DNA from: DASPXY01 sp038227745
Lineage (GTDB): Bacteria; Planctomycetota; Planctomycetia; Gemmatales; Gemmataceae
DNA length: 13,762 bases
Direction: 5' to 3'
Assembly (NCBI GenBank): GCA_038227745.1
Contig: JBBRPS010000195.1
Coordinates: 1 to 13,762, forward strand
The notes under the pieces were generated by a model. That model searched no databases. It saw only the letters and a list, made by a program, of their open reading frames with translations, and had not been told where the DNA came from. Every line of letters begins with the position of its first letter. Within the stretch, counting starts at the first letter, position 1. The position numbers and the translations under genes were made by a program. Positions 1 through 7,187 of this stretch are shown here, in pieces.

Positions 1-36
1 AGCCAGGCGCGCTCCGCCGACGGAGCGCGCCTGGCT
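1..36. terminator. Perfect 16-bp hairpin downstream of the ABC permease
   Basis: The first 36 bases form a perfect inverted repeat: positions 1-16 pair with 21-36 around a 4-base loop (ccga). It lies 39 bp past the stop codon of the minus-strand permease gene, where a transcription terminator would be expected. There is no long T tract on the minus-strand 3' side, so it is not a textbook intrinsic terminator. It could instead be a dispersed intergenic palindrome like the others in this window. The window edge hides whatever lies beyond it. Confidence 0.45.
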
Positions 37-75
37 TGCCGTTTCGCGCTCGCCGCGCGCTTCTTGACGCTGGCG

Positions 76-1737
76 TTATTCGAGGCGCAGCGCCCACCAC
101 GCCAGGGCCAGGAACCCAACCCCGAACGCCGTCAGGACCGCGCACGCCTGCCCCACGATCGCCGCCTCCGGGCGCGGATTGGTCAGCAGCTGCCGGTAGG
201 CGTCCAGCGCCCAGGCGTGCGGCGTGACGCGGCTGATCTCCTGCATGGTCTCGGGCATCAGCGAGCGGTCGCCCATCATGGCGCCGCTGAGGCCCGCCAG
301 GACCAGCACCAGCAGCGTCCCGTAGATCGCCACCTGCGTTTCGGTCCGCGCCGCCACCGCCACCAGCAGCGCCAGGCCCATCGCCGCCAGCGACGTGGAC
401 GCGACGACGGGGACCAGCCAGAGTGGCTGCGGCCCCCAGCTCATCGCGAAGACCAGCTTGCCGGCGCCGAGCAGGAAGAAGCCCTGCCCCAGCGACAGGA
501 CCAGGCACGGCAACAGCTTGCCGAGCAGGATCTGGCCGCGCGTCACCGGCGCCGCCCGCAGGCGCTTCAGCGTCCCCTCGCGGCGCTCGGCGACGAACAG
601 CCAGCCGACCGTCAGCACAAGGAAGAACGCGAACATCACGGTGTACGACGGCACCAGGATCTGGTAGCGCAGGGCGCCGCGCTTCAGCAGGCCGGCGCCT
701 TCCTCCTGGTACGCATCGGCCGGCGCGCCCGCGCGCTCCACTCCGCCCGCCTTCGTCAGGGCCGCCCAGGTCTTGGCGGTCAGGTTGTAGCGGGCGAACA
801 GGCCCTGCAGTGCGTTCTGGAGACTGCCGCCCAGCCCCTGCTTCTGGTCACGGTTCATGCCCGCGAGGATCTGCTTCATCGACACCTTGAAGCCGAGGAC
901 CTGTAGTTGCACGTCCTGGCGGCCGAGTTGCTCGATGAACTGTGGGTCGCCGATCTTCTCGAACGCCCGGCCGATCATCCACGGTAGCACGACGCGCATC
1001 AGGCTGCCCTGCGCGACCTGGTCGATGATGGCCGCCGCCGTCGCCTGCGTCGGGTCGCGCAGCACCTCGACGTCGAGCATGTCGAGGCGGATGCCGTCGC
1101 GGTGGAACGGGTTGATGCCGTCCTGGAGGTAGAGGGGCAGGGCGTTCTGATTCTCGTCGAGCAGGCCCAGGAGGGCGCGCTGGACGCTCGTTTCCGGCCC
1201 GGGCAGGGCAGCGGCCAGACAGACCGCGTCGCCCCAGCCGCCGGCCATGAACGACGACCGCGACACGCGCTTGCTGAAATGGCGGCCGAAGACCAGCACT
1301 GCGGCCCGCTTGCCGGCGCGGACGAGGCGGACGGCCTCGGCGCGGTCGGGGATGATCTCGATCTTGATGTCGGCGGTGGCGGCGAGGTCGCGCTGGACGA
1401 CCTTCGCCCACGACTCGTGGGGGAACCACAGCGGGCGGTTGGCGGCGGCGAGGCTGGCCGCCGCGGCGCCCTGGAAGCCGACGGCCCCCTGTCCCGGCGT
1501 GGCGGCCAGCCACGCCAGGCCCTCGCGCAGCATCGCCGGCCGGTCGAAGAAGCGCGGGATGCCCTCGTCGAGATCGACGAGCGAGACGCGCAAGCGCTCG
1601 GACGGCTGCTGACCGAACCCCTCGCCCAGCGACATGCCGAGGACGAGAATGAAGATGAGAGGCATGGCGAGGAGGATGACGCCGGCGCGGGGGTCGCGCA
1701 GAAGGAGGCGCAGGTCTTTTTTCGCCAGGGTCCACAT
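76..1737 (-). CDS. ABC-2 type transporter permease
   Basis: A 553-residue integral membrane protein, the permease half of an ABC exporter. An N-terminal TM segment (about residues 17-37, AGVILLAMPLIFILVLGMSL) is followed by a large extracytoplasmic region of about 310 residues. From about residue 357 there is a block of five or so hydrophobic segments ending at the C-terminus. The stretch RREGTLKRLRAAPVTRGQIL between the first two C-terminal segments matches the conserved cytoplasmic element of ABC-2 permeases (E-x-G-T-L-x-x-L). This layout, with TM1, a big exterior loop and then five TMs, is that of the NatB/YhgE-like ABC-2 subfamily. No ATP-binding subunit is present in the window; it may lie beyond position 1. 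The ATG at 1737 has no good Shine-Dalgarno sequence in front. The substrate cannot be told from sequence. The gene is separated from the WD40 gene upstream by a 146-bp gap with a long hairpin, so it may be a separate transcription unit. Confidence 0.88.
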   Translation of the reverse strand: MWTLAKKDLRLLLRDPRAGVILLAMPLIFILVLGMSLGEGFGQQPSERLRVSLVDLDEGIPRFFDRPAMLREGLAWLAATPGQGAVGFQGAAAASLAAANRPLWFPHESWAKVVQRDLAATADIKIEIIPDRAEAVRLVRAGKRAAVLVFGRHFSKRVSRSSFMAGGWGDAVCLAAALPGPETSVQRALLGLLDENQNALPLYLQDGINPFHRDGIRLDMLDVEVLRDPTQATAAAIIDQVAQGSLMRVVLPWMIGRAFEKIGDPQFIEQLGRQDVQLQVLGFKVSMKQILAGMNRDQKQGLGGSLQNALQGLFARYNLTAKTWAALTKAGGVERAGAPADAYQEEGAGLLKRGALRYQILVPSYTVMFAFFLVLTVGWLFVAERREGTLKRLRAAPVTRGQILLGKLLPCLVLSLGQGFFLLGAGKLVFAMSWGPQPLWLVPVVASTSLAAMGLALLVAVAARTETQVAIYGTLLVLVLAGLSGAMMGDRSLMPETMQEISRVTPHAWALDAYRQLLTNPRPEAAIVGQACAVLTAFGVGFLALAWWALRLE

Positions 1738-1762
1738 GCGCTTGTAGGGGTGCCTTCTTCGA

Positions 1763-1836
1763 TTAGCCGCGAGCGGTGAGCCAGATCCCGCTGCGCGGGG
1801 CCGCGCAGCGGATCTGGCTCACCCGCTCGCGGCTAA
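1763..1836. repeat. Long imperfect intergenic hairpin (36-base arms)
   Basis: Positions 1763-1798 and 1801-1836 are reverse complements apart from two single-base bulges: one missing G in the left arm near 1776 and one extra C near 1789. The loop is nominally 2 bases. It sits between the stop of the WD40 gene (1884) and the start of the ABC permease (1737), both on the minus strand. It could end transcription of the upstream cluster or be a REP-like dispersed element. The outer 14 bases of the right arm (1825-1838, gctcgcggctaaac) recur at 11440-11453, which favours a dispersed element. Confidence 0.7.
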
Positions 1837-1877
1837 ACGTGGATCTTATCCTTCGACGCCGCCTTGGCAAGGAATTG

Positions 1878-1896
1878 GCGCGCCTAAAAGGCGCGC
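1878..1896 (-). terminator. Short hairpin spanning the stop codon of the WD40 gene
   Basis: Eight bases (1878-1885, gcgcgcct) pair with 1889-1896 (aggcgcgc) around a 3-base loop. The TAG stop codon (1884-1886) lies inside the stem and loop. There is no run of T after it on the minus strand. It may contribute to termination or mRNA 3' stability together with the larger hairpin 42 bp further on, but this is only structural inference. Confidence 0.35.
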
Positions 1897-4169
1897 TTCA
1901 CCAGCACCATCGCGAACGCGCGCCGCCCGTCCACCGTCAGCTCCCGCGACACGTAGACGTCGTCACTGGGCGTGTGGGTCGCGCGGATGCCGGCCCGGTT
2001 GACGTACACGGCGCCGTCCTTGCCGATGTGTACCGTGGCGTTGTCCTTGAACCGCAGGCTCGCCAGCGTCGTGTAGCCGAGCCGCGGGTTGACCACCACC
2101 TTGATGTTCGTGGACCCCGGGGCGTCCGGCATCGGCCAGTCGCGCCCGTCGGGCCCCTTGGCGACGAACAGCTCCGAATTCTTGCCCAGGCCCGTGTAGG
2201 TGAACACGCCGTTGCCCTTCTCGAACACCTGAATGTTCTTCGAGACCCCGTTCACCAGAAATGGCGGAGCCCAGAGATACGGCTCCGCCCTCTTGCCGTC
2301 CGGCGGTTTGGTGCCCGCGACTCCCGGCGTGGCTTTCGGCAGTTCCCACAGCCGGACCGTGCCGTCGGCGCTCCCCGAGAGCGCCAGGCGCCCGTTCGGC
2401 GCGATCGCCACGCTGACGATCTCCTTCGTGTGGCCCGCAAAGGTCTGCAATGAATTGCCCGTCTCCAGGTCCCACAGGCGCAGCGTCAGGTCGGCGCCGC
2501 CCGACAGCGCCCGCCGGTCGCCCAGGGACAGCGCCACCGCCCCGATCCGGTCGGTGTGGCCCTGGAAGCGGCGCAGCTCCTTCCCGCTCTCCACGTCCCA
2601 CAGGCGCAGCTCCTTGTCGTCAATGCCGGACAGGACGCGGCGGCCGTCGAAGCAGCAGACCCGGGCGCCCGTGTCGCCGTGGCCCTTGTGGCTCTGGAGC
2701 TGTTTCCCGGTCCGGGCCTCCCACAGGCGGACGGTGCCGTCGAGGCTGCGCGACACGAGCCACAGACCGCCCGGCGAGAAGGCGACCGCCTGGACCGGGG
2801 CGCCGTGGCCCTCGAACCGCCGCTCTTCCTTGCCGCTCGCCACGTCCCACAGCCGCAGCACCCGGTCGTCGCCGGCGGAGACGGCGTGTGCGCCGTTCGG
2901 GGCGAAGGCGACCGAGAACACCGGCCCGGTGTGCCCCTCGAAGCGCTGGACGGGCTTGCCGGTTTCGACGTCCCACAGGACCACGCTGCCGTCGTCGCCG
3001 CCCGACAGCGCCTGCTTGCCGGTCGAGGCGAACACGACGCAGCGCACGGCCGCCTTGAGCGGCTCGAAAACGCGGACGGGCTTGCCGGTCGCCACCTCCC
3101 ACAGGCGAAGGGTTTTGTCCTCGCCGCCGGACAGGGCGCGCTTGCCGTCCGGCGCGAACGCCACGCCCCAGACCGTGCCGGTGTGGCCCTCAAAGCGGCG
3201 CGTCTCCGTGACCGGCTTCGCCGGTTCGGGCGCGGGCTCCTTCTCCGGCGGCAGCTTGCCTGCTTCCGGGCCAGGGCCTTCCTTCGGCCCCTTCCTGGCG
3301 CCGGGGTCGGCCTCGGCGGCCTTCACCGGCGTCCCGCGGCCCTTGACCATGGCGATGACCTTGCGGCCGCCCACCTCGACTTCGCGCGAGACGAACGGCA
3401 CGCCGTCCTTGTCCACGGCGTTGACGCCGGCGCGGTCGGCCTGGACGGTGCCGTCCGGCGGCAGGGACAGCGTGGCCGGATCTTGGAAACGCAGCCCCGC
3501 CGCCTTCGTGTAACCGAGCTTGCTGTCGATCACGACTTGCAGCCCCGTGGACCCAGGCATCAGCACGCCGAAATGCGTGGCCCCGCCCTCGCGACCGAAG
3601 CCGATCGCCCCGTCGGCGCCCAGGAGTTGGACGCTCGCCCCGTGGATCCGGACGTTCTTCGACGGCTCGCCATCGCGGAAAGGCGGCCGGTACGTGTAGA
3701 GTTCGATCTTGTCCGGCGCTTTCGGCTCCGCGTCCTTCTTGTCGCCGTCCGCGGGGTTGGGCTGCTGCTTGCCTTCCTGGTTCGGCACGCCAGCGTTCTT
3801 CTCGGGAGGTTTCGCCTTCGCGGGGGCCTTGTCTGGAGGGGCGTCTTTTTTCTGGGCCGGCGGAAGAAAGGGCGGCGCATTCTGTTCGGCGACGTTGTCA
3901 CCGGGTGGGGAAGTCCGGCCGCTCAGGCCCCAGACCACAAGCACGACGAGCAGGAGGATGCCCGCCAGACCCGCCCCGCCGAGGAACCAGGTCAGTTGCC
4001 GCGGCCACGCGCCACCCGACGCTTCCTCGTCGCGCCGCTTTTTCCGCCGCCGGGTTGCGGCCGGGACGGTGTGCATCTGCTCGCAGGCCGGACACTTGAC
4101 CTGGTGTCCGGCCATCTCGTCGGCCGCGCGGAGCGGCTCGCCACAGGTACAACGATAGGCAATCGCCAT
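1884..4169 (-). CDS. Zinc-ribbon, single-TM, seven-bladed WD40 protein with duplicated flanking domain
   Basis: A 761-residue protein. The ATG at 4169 is chosen over upstream in-frame starts because GGAGGG lies 8 bases ahead and because the residues before it are low-complexity out-of-frame kinase sequence. Residues 7-29 hold a CxC...CxxC zinc-ribbon-like motif (C7, C9, C26, C29). Next come a basic stretch (RRRKKRR, about 40-46), one TM segment (about 61-82) and a Pro/Lys-rich linker to about 150. Seven WD40 repeats (about 322-615) with GH and LRLWDV-type WD signatures make one complete propeller. The propeller is framed by two copies of a domain I do not recognise, at residues 155-278 and 629-761. 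Both copies share a PPF..G.SKN opening, a PGST...V+V...LGYT...LRF.D.AT core, and DRAG/NRAG, VSRE and GR+..AMV endings. The gene starts 40 bp after the kinase gene and is probably co-transcribed with it. The propeller is probably a protein-interaction platform; no enzyme motif is visible. Confidence 0.85.
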   Translation of the reverse strand: MAIAYRCTCGEPLRAADEMAGHQVKCPACEQMHTVPAATRRRKKRRDEEASGGAWPRQLTWFLGGAGLAGILLLVVLVVWGLSGRTSPPGDNVAEQNAPPFLPPAQKKDAPPDKAPAKAKPPEKNAGVPNQEGKQQPNPADGDKKDAEPKAPDKIELYTYRPPFRDGEPSKNVRIHGASVQLLGADGAIGFGREGGATHFGVLMPGSTGLQVVIDSKLGYTKAAGLRFQDPATLSLPPDGTVQADRAGVNAVDKDGVPFVSREVEVGGRKVIAMVKGRGTPVKAAEADPGARKGPKEGPGPEAGKLPPEKEPAPEPAKPVTETRRFEGHTGTVWGVAFAPDGKRALSGGEDKTLRLWEVATGKPVRVFEPLKAAVRCVVFASTGKQALSGGDDGSVVLWDVETGKPVQRFEGHTGPVFSVAFAPNGAHAVSAGDDRVLRLWDVASGKEERRFEGHGAPVQAVAFSPGGLWLVSRSLDGTVRLWEARTGKQLQSHKGHGDTGARVCCFDGRRVLSGIDDKELRLWDVESGKELRRFQGHTDRIGAVALSLGDRRALSGGADLTLRLWDLETGNSLQTFAGHTKEIVSVAIAPNGRLALSGSADGTVRLWELPKATPGVAGTKPPDGKRAEPYLWAPPFLVNGVSKNIQVFEKGNGVFTYTGLGKNSELFVAKGPDGRDWPMPDAPGSTNIKVVVNPRLGYTTLASLRFKDNATVHIGKDGAVYVNRAGIRATHTPSDDVYVSRELTVDGRRAFAMVLVKRAF
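1887..2285 (-). repeat. Second copy of the unrecognised flanking domain (protein C-terminus)
   Basis: This stretch encodes residues 629-761 of the WD40 protein. It aligns by eye with residues 155-278. Shared landmarks in order are PPF, SKN, PGST, a V-V-x run before LGYT, LRF, AT, RAG, VSRE and AMV. The spacing of the landmarks is similar in both copies; this copy has extra residues near GKGPDGRDW-like sequence in the middle. Confidence 0.65.
3336..3707 (-). repeat. First copy of the unrecognised flanking domain (before the propeller)
   Basis: This stretch encodes residues 155-278 of the WD40 protein, between the Pro/Lys-rich linker and a second Pro/Glu-rich linker leading into the WD40 repeats. 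It carries the same ordered landmarks as the C-terminal copy. Similarity is clear at protein level but diverged at DNA level, so the duplication is old. Confidence 0.65.
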
Positions 4170-4177
4170 GACCTCAA

Positions 4178-4183
4178 CCCTCC
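4178..4183 (-). promoter_or_regulatory. Ribosome binding site fixing the start of the WD40 gene
   Basis: The minus strand reads GGAGGG here, 8 bases before the ATG at 4167-4169. This decides the start against the longer open frame that runs on to 4466 inside the kinase gene. Confidence 0.7.
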
Positions 4184-4209
4184 AACAGTAAGACGCCGAC
4201 GCGGCGGAG

Positions 4210-6468
4210 TTAGCGAGATTCTGGGCCTGGCTCCGGCAACTGCCAAAGCCGCACTGTCTTGTCGCCGGCCGAGAGGGCGCGGCGGCCGTCGGGCGAGAAG
4301 GCGACGCCGACGACCGCGTCGGTGTGGCCCTCGAAGCAGTGCAGTTCGGCGGCAGTCGCCAGGTCCCACAGGCGGAGCTTCCTGTCCCGGCCGCCGGACA
4401 GGGCACGCCGGCCGTCCGGCGACACCGCCACGGCCTGCACCGCCCCCTCGTGCCCCTTGAGGACACGCTCCTGCTTGCCCGTTTCCATGTTCCAGACGTA
4501 GAGAATCGCTGAATCGTTCATGATATCCACGCCGCCGGAAACGGCACGGCGGCCGTCCGGCGCCAGGGCCAGGCAGAGGATCTGCCCGCCGTGCTCGGCG
4601 TGGCCCAGTTCCTGCCCCGTCTCCACGTCCCAGAGGTAGAGCGTCCGGCCGTCGGCGGAGAGGAGGCGCCGGCCGTCGCTCCCAAGGCTCGCCCGTTCGC
4701 CGAGGAAGCGCCGGGGTGCCTCCTCCTTTTTCTCCGGGTCATAGAGACGGACGCCGCCGAGGCCGCTGTAGAGCCAGTAGGGCTGACGGGGTATGAAGGC
4801 CACGCTCTCCACCGCGGTGATCCGCCGTTCGAGAATATGGCGAATTTTCCCCGTTTTGACCTCCCACTCCTTGACGAAGCCGGCCTGCCCGCCGGCGAGT
4901 GCCCGTTCCCCGTCCGGCGAGAACGCGACGCTGTGCGCCCAGCCGTGGACTTCGGGAAAGCGCCGACGCTCGGCCTGGCTCTCGACGTCCCACAGGAAGA
5001 CCTCGCAGAAGCCGCCCGAGAGGAACGATTTGCCGTCGGGAGAAAAGGCCACCGACCGCGCCCCCGACTTGTGCCCGATGTACTGCCGGACCAGCCCGAC
5101 CGGGGCCGGCTTTGCCGGCGGCGGGGCGGGCCGAAGCGGCGCCTTCTCCTTCGCCGACGGTGGGGCGGGCTGGAGCGGTTCCTTCGCTGGTTCCGCGCCT
5201 TTGTTCGCGATGCGCCCGTCCTCACCGCCCCGCGGCCCGTCCTGGCCCCCGGGCAGGCCGAGCAAGCAGGCCACGATCACCCCGACCGCCACGCACGCCG
5301 CCCCGACTCCGGCCGCCGCGATGGGCAGCCAGCGCCGCGGGCGCCGGACGGGTGCAACGGCCGGCGCCGCCATGACGAAGGGCGCCAGGGCGGCGGCCAC
5401 GTCTCCCGGCGTCTGGTGGCGCGCGGCCGGATCCTGGGCCATCATGCGCTCGACGATCTGGGGCAGTCCCGGCGGCAGGTCGGCACGCAGTTCGGCGAGC
5501 GGCCGCGGCTTCTTGCACAGGTGCGCCAGTAACTTCTCCACCGAGGTCCCGTCCGGGAAGGGCGGGTGCCCGGCCAGGAGGAAGTACAGCGTGCAGCCGA
5601 GGCTGTAGATGTCGCTGCGGACGTCGGCGCGGCGGGCGTCGGTGGCCTGCTCGGGAGCGATGTAGTCCGGCGTGCCCAGCGCGGTGCCGCTGTGCGTCAG
5701 GGCCGCCTCGCCCTCGCGCAAGAAGCGGGCCAGGCCGAAATCGAGGACCAGTACCCTCTCCCCCTGCGGCGCGTCCGCCGGACGGACGAGCATGAGGTTC
5801 TGCGGCTTGAGGTCGCGGTGGATGATGCCGCGCTCGAAGGCGTGCTGCAGTCCCAGCGCCGCCTGCCGCACGTAATCGCACGCCCTGTCCACCGGCAACG
5901 CGCCGCGCTCCTCGACGAGCCGGGCCAGAGTCGTCCCCTCGACGTAATCCATGACGAGAAAGAGCAGCCCCGCGGACTCCTCGGCGTCGAGGGCCTTGAC
6001 GATGTTCGGGTGCGCCAGGCCGGCGACGGCCTTGATCTCGCGCAGGAAGCGCTCGCGCGCCTGGGCGTCGTGGACCATGTGGCGGTGGATCACCTTCAGG
6101 GCGACGACCTGGTTCATGAGCCGGTGCTCCGCCTTGTAAACGGCGCCCATGCCGCCGGCACCGAGGCGCTCCCGGATGCGGTAGCGCGGGTGGACTGTCA
6201 GTTCGGGGGGGACGTCGGCGGCGCCGGGTGAGTTCGGCACCGCCCGGGGAGGACTGTCCGCGCCGGGGGCCACGCAGGCCGCGGTTTCCATGGGTGGGCG
6301 CAGGAGGGTGATGAGCAGGTCATCCGGCACCGTCTCCAGCACCCGGACGCACGGCGGGCAGGCGGTCAGGTGGCGCTCGATGGCCTCCGCGACCGGGGCG
6401 GACTGCAGCCCCAGGCCGTACGCTTCCAGTTCCGCGCGGCTGGGGTGCTCGACCGTGGCGTTCTGCAT
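4210..6468 (-). CDS. Membrane Ser/Thr protein kinase with N-terminal zinc-finger-like motif and C-terminal WD40 propeller
   Basis: A 752-residue Hanks-type kinase. Residues 33-40 contain HLTACPPC, an HxxxCxxC motif like the zf-HC2/ZAS motif of zinc anti-sigma factors. The kinase domain (about 96-365) has the glycine loop GAGGMG (103-108), catalytic lysine K125 (VALKVI), the HRDLKPQN loop (217-224), DFG (243-245) and APE (271-273), so it should be active. One TM segment (about 380-403) follows, then a Pro/Lys/Ala-rich linker. Seven WD40 repeats (about 459-752) follow; repeats 3 and 4 are degenerate (LYDPEKK, and a shortened fourth blade). The topology suggests a cytoplasmic kinase and an external propeller sensor. 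GGAGG sits 7 bases before the ATG. The gene lies 59 bp after the ECF sigma gene and 40 bp before the WD40 gene, so the three look like one operon. A role in controlling that sigma factor is inference. Confidence 0.93.
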   Translation of the reverse strand: MQNATVEHPSRAELEAYGLGLQSAPVAEAIERHLTACPPCVRVLETVPDDLLITLLRPPMETAACVAPGADSPPRAVPNSPGAADVPPELTVHPRYRIRERLGAGGMGAVYKAEHRLMNQVVALKVIHRHMVHDAQARERFLREIKAVAGLAHPNIVKALDAEESAGLLFLVMDYVEGTTLARLVEERGALPVDRACDYVRQAALGLQHAFERGIIHRDLKPQNLMLVRPADAPQGERVLVLDFGLARFLREGEAALTHSGTALGTPDYIAPEQATDARRADVRSDIYSLGCTLYFLLAGHPPFPDGTSVEKLLAHLCKKPRPLAELRADLPPGLPQIVERMMAQDPAARHQTPGDVAAALAPFVMAAPAVAPVRRPRRWLPIAAAGVGAACVAVGVIVACLLGLPGGQDGPRGGEDGRIANKGAEPAKEPLQPAPPSAKEKAPLRPAPPPAKPAPVGLVRQYIGHKSGARSVAFSPDGKSFLSGGFCEVFLWDVESQAERRRFPEVHGWAHSVAFSPDGERALAGGQAGFVKEWEVKTGKIRHILERRITAVESVAFIPRQPYWLYSGLGGVRLYDPEKKEEAPRRFLGERASLGSDGRRLLSADGRTLYLWDVETGQELGHAEHGGQILCLALAPDGRRAVSGGVDIMNDSAILYVWNMETGKQERVLKGHEGAVQAVAVSPDGRRALSGGRDRKLRLWDLATAAELHCFEGHTDAVVGVAFSPDGRRALSAGDKTVRLWQLPEPGPESR

Positions 6469-6527
6469 GTTCGTGCCTCCGTAAAGGAAGTGCGGCCGCG
6501 ACGACTTTCTTTCAGAAAAATGCGCCG

Positions 6528-7121
6528 TCAGTCGATCAGGCCGCGGATCTCCTCGCGCAAGCGCCGCAGCACGCGCGACTTGGCGATGTAGACCGCGTTG
6601 ACGGAAATCCCCAACTCGACAGCCACGGTCCGGGCGGGGCTGCCGTCGAGGACGAGTCGGCGGAACGCCTGCTGCGTGACCGGCTCGAACTCCGCCGCGA
6701 TCAGGTCGAGGAGACGGCGGGCGACGTGGCGGTTGTGCTCCTCGTCCCAGCGGCGGGCCAGCTCGCTATCCGGCTCCTCCAGGCCCTCCAGGACGCGGGC
6801 GAACTCGGCCTCGCCGAGCGTGATGGGGCGCAGCCTGCCGGCGCGCAGCCGGTCGCGGCAGCGGTGGACGGCGATGAGGCGCAGCCATTTGCGGAACGCG
6901 CCCTGCCGGCCGCTGTGCTGGAACTTCGGCAGCTCGCGCACCAGCACGAGCAGGACGTCCTGAACGAGATCGTCGCGGTCGGCGGGCTGCAGCGCGAAGC
7001 GGTCGAGCCAGCGTTCGAGCAAGGGCCGGTAGAGCTGGAACAGCCGGTCCCAGACGGCCGCGTCGTTCGGTTCGAGACCCAGCCGCTCCAGCAGGCTCAC
7101 CGGCGTTGGCGCTACCGACAT
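6528..7121 (-). CDS. ECF-family sigma-70 RNA polymerase sigma factor
   Basis: A 197-residue protein, the usual length for an ECF sigma factor with only regions 2 and 4. Region 2 is about residues 25-95, with DRDDLVQDV at 48-56 (region 2.2, core polymerase contact) and a basic FRKWLRLIAVHRCRDRLR run covering 2.3-2.4. Region 4 is about 140-191, with a helix-turn-helix in the SPARTVAVELGISVNAVYIA stretch followed by KSRVLRRLREE. I chose the ATG at 7121; a TTG at 7142 would add seven residues. The preceding AAGG is weak. The gene lies 66 bp after rpe and 59 bp before the kinase gene. The acidic residues in region 2.2 are intact, unlike the kinase-activated ECF groups in which they are missing. 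No extra C-terminal domain is present. Confidence 0.92.
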   Translation of the reverse strand: MSVAPTPVSLLERLGLEPNDAAVWDRLFQLYRPLLERWLDRFALQPADRDDLVQDVLLVLVRELPKFQHSGRQGAFRKWLRLIAVHRCRDRLRAGRLRPITLGEAEFARVLEGLEEPDSELARRWDEEHNRHVARRLLDLIAAEFEPVTQQAFRRLVLDGSPARTVAVELGISVNAVYIAKSRVLRRLREEIRGLID

Positions 7122-7187
7122 GACCCGGACCTTGTGCGGCAAGAGGGAGAGGAAAAGCGGCCCATGGCGAAGGAGGCGGGAGCGTGC

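Noticed and set aside
2556..4460. 634-codon plus-strand open frame
   Set aside because: It lies antisense to the WD40 gene and the end of the kinase gene. Its translation has no domain and is Arg/Ala/Gly-rich; long antisense frames are expected in high-GC DNA opposite real genes.
1884..6468. Repeated similar DNA blocks as a CRISPR array or satellite
   Set aside because: The spacing of about 120-130 bp matches WD40 blades in frame and the units diverge at third positions; they are coding repeats.
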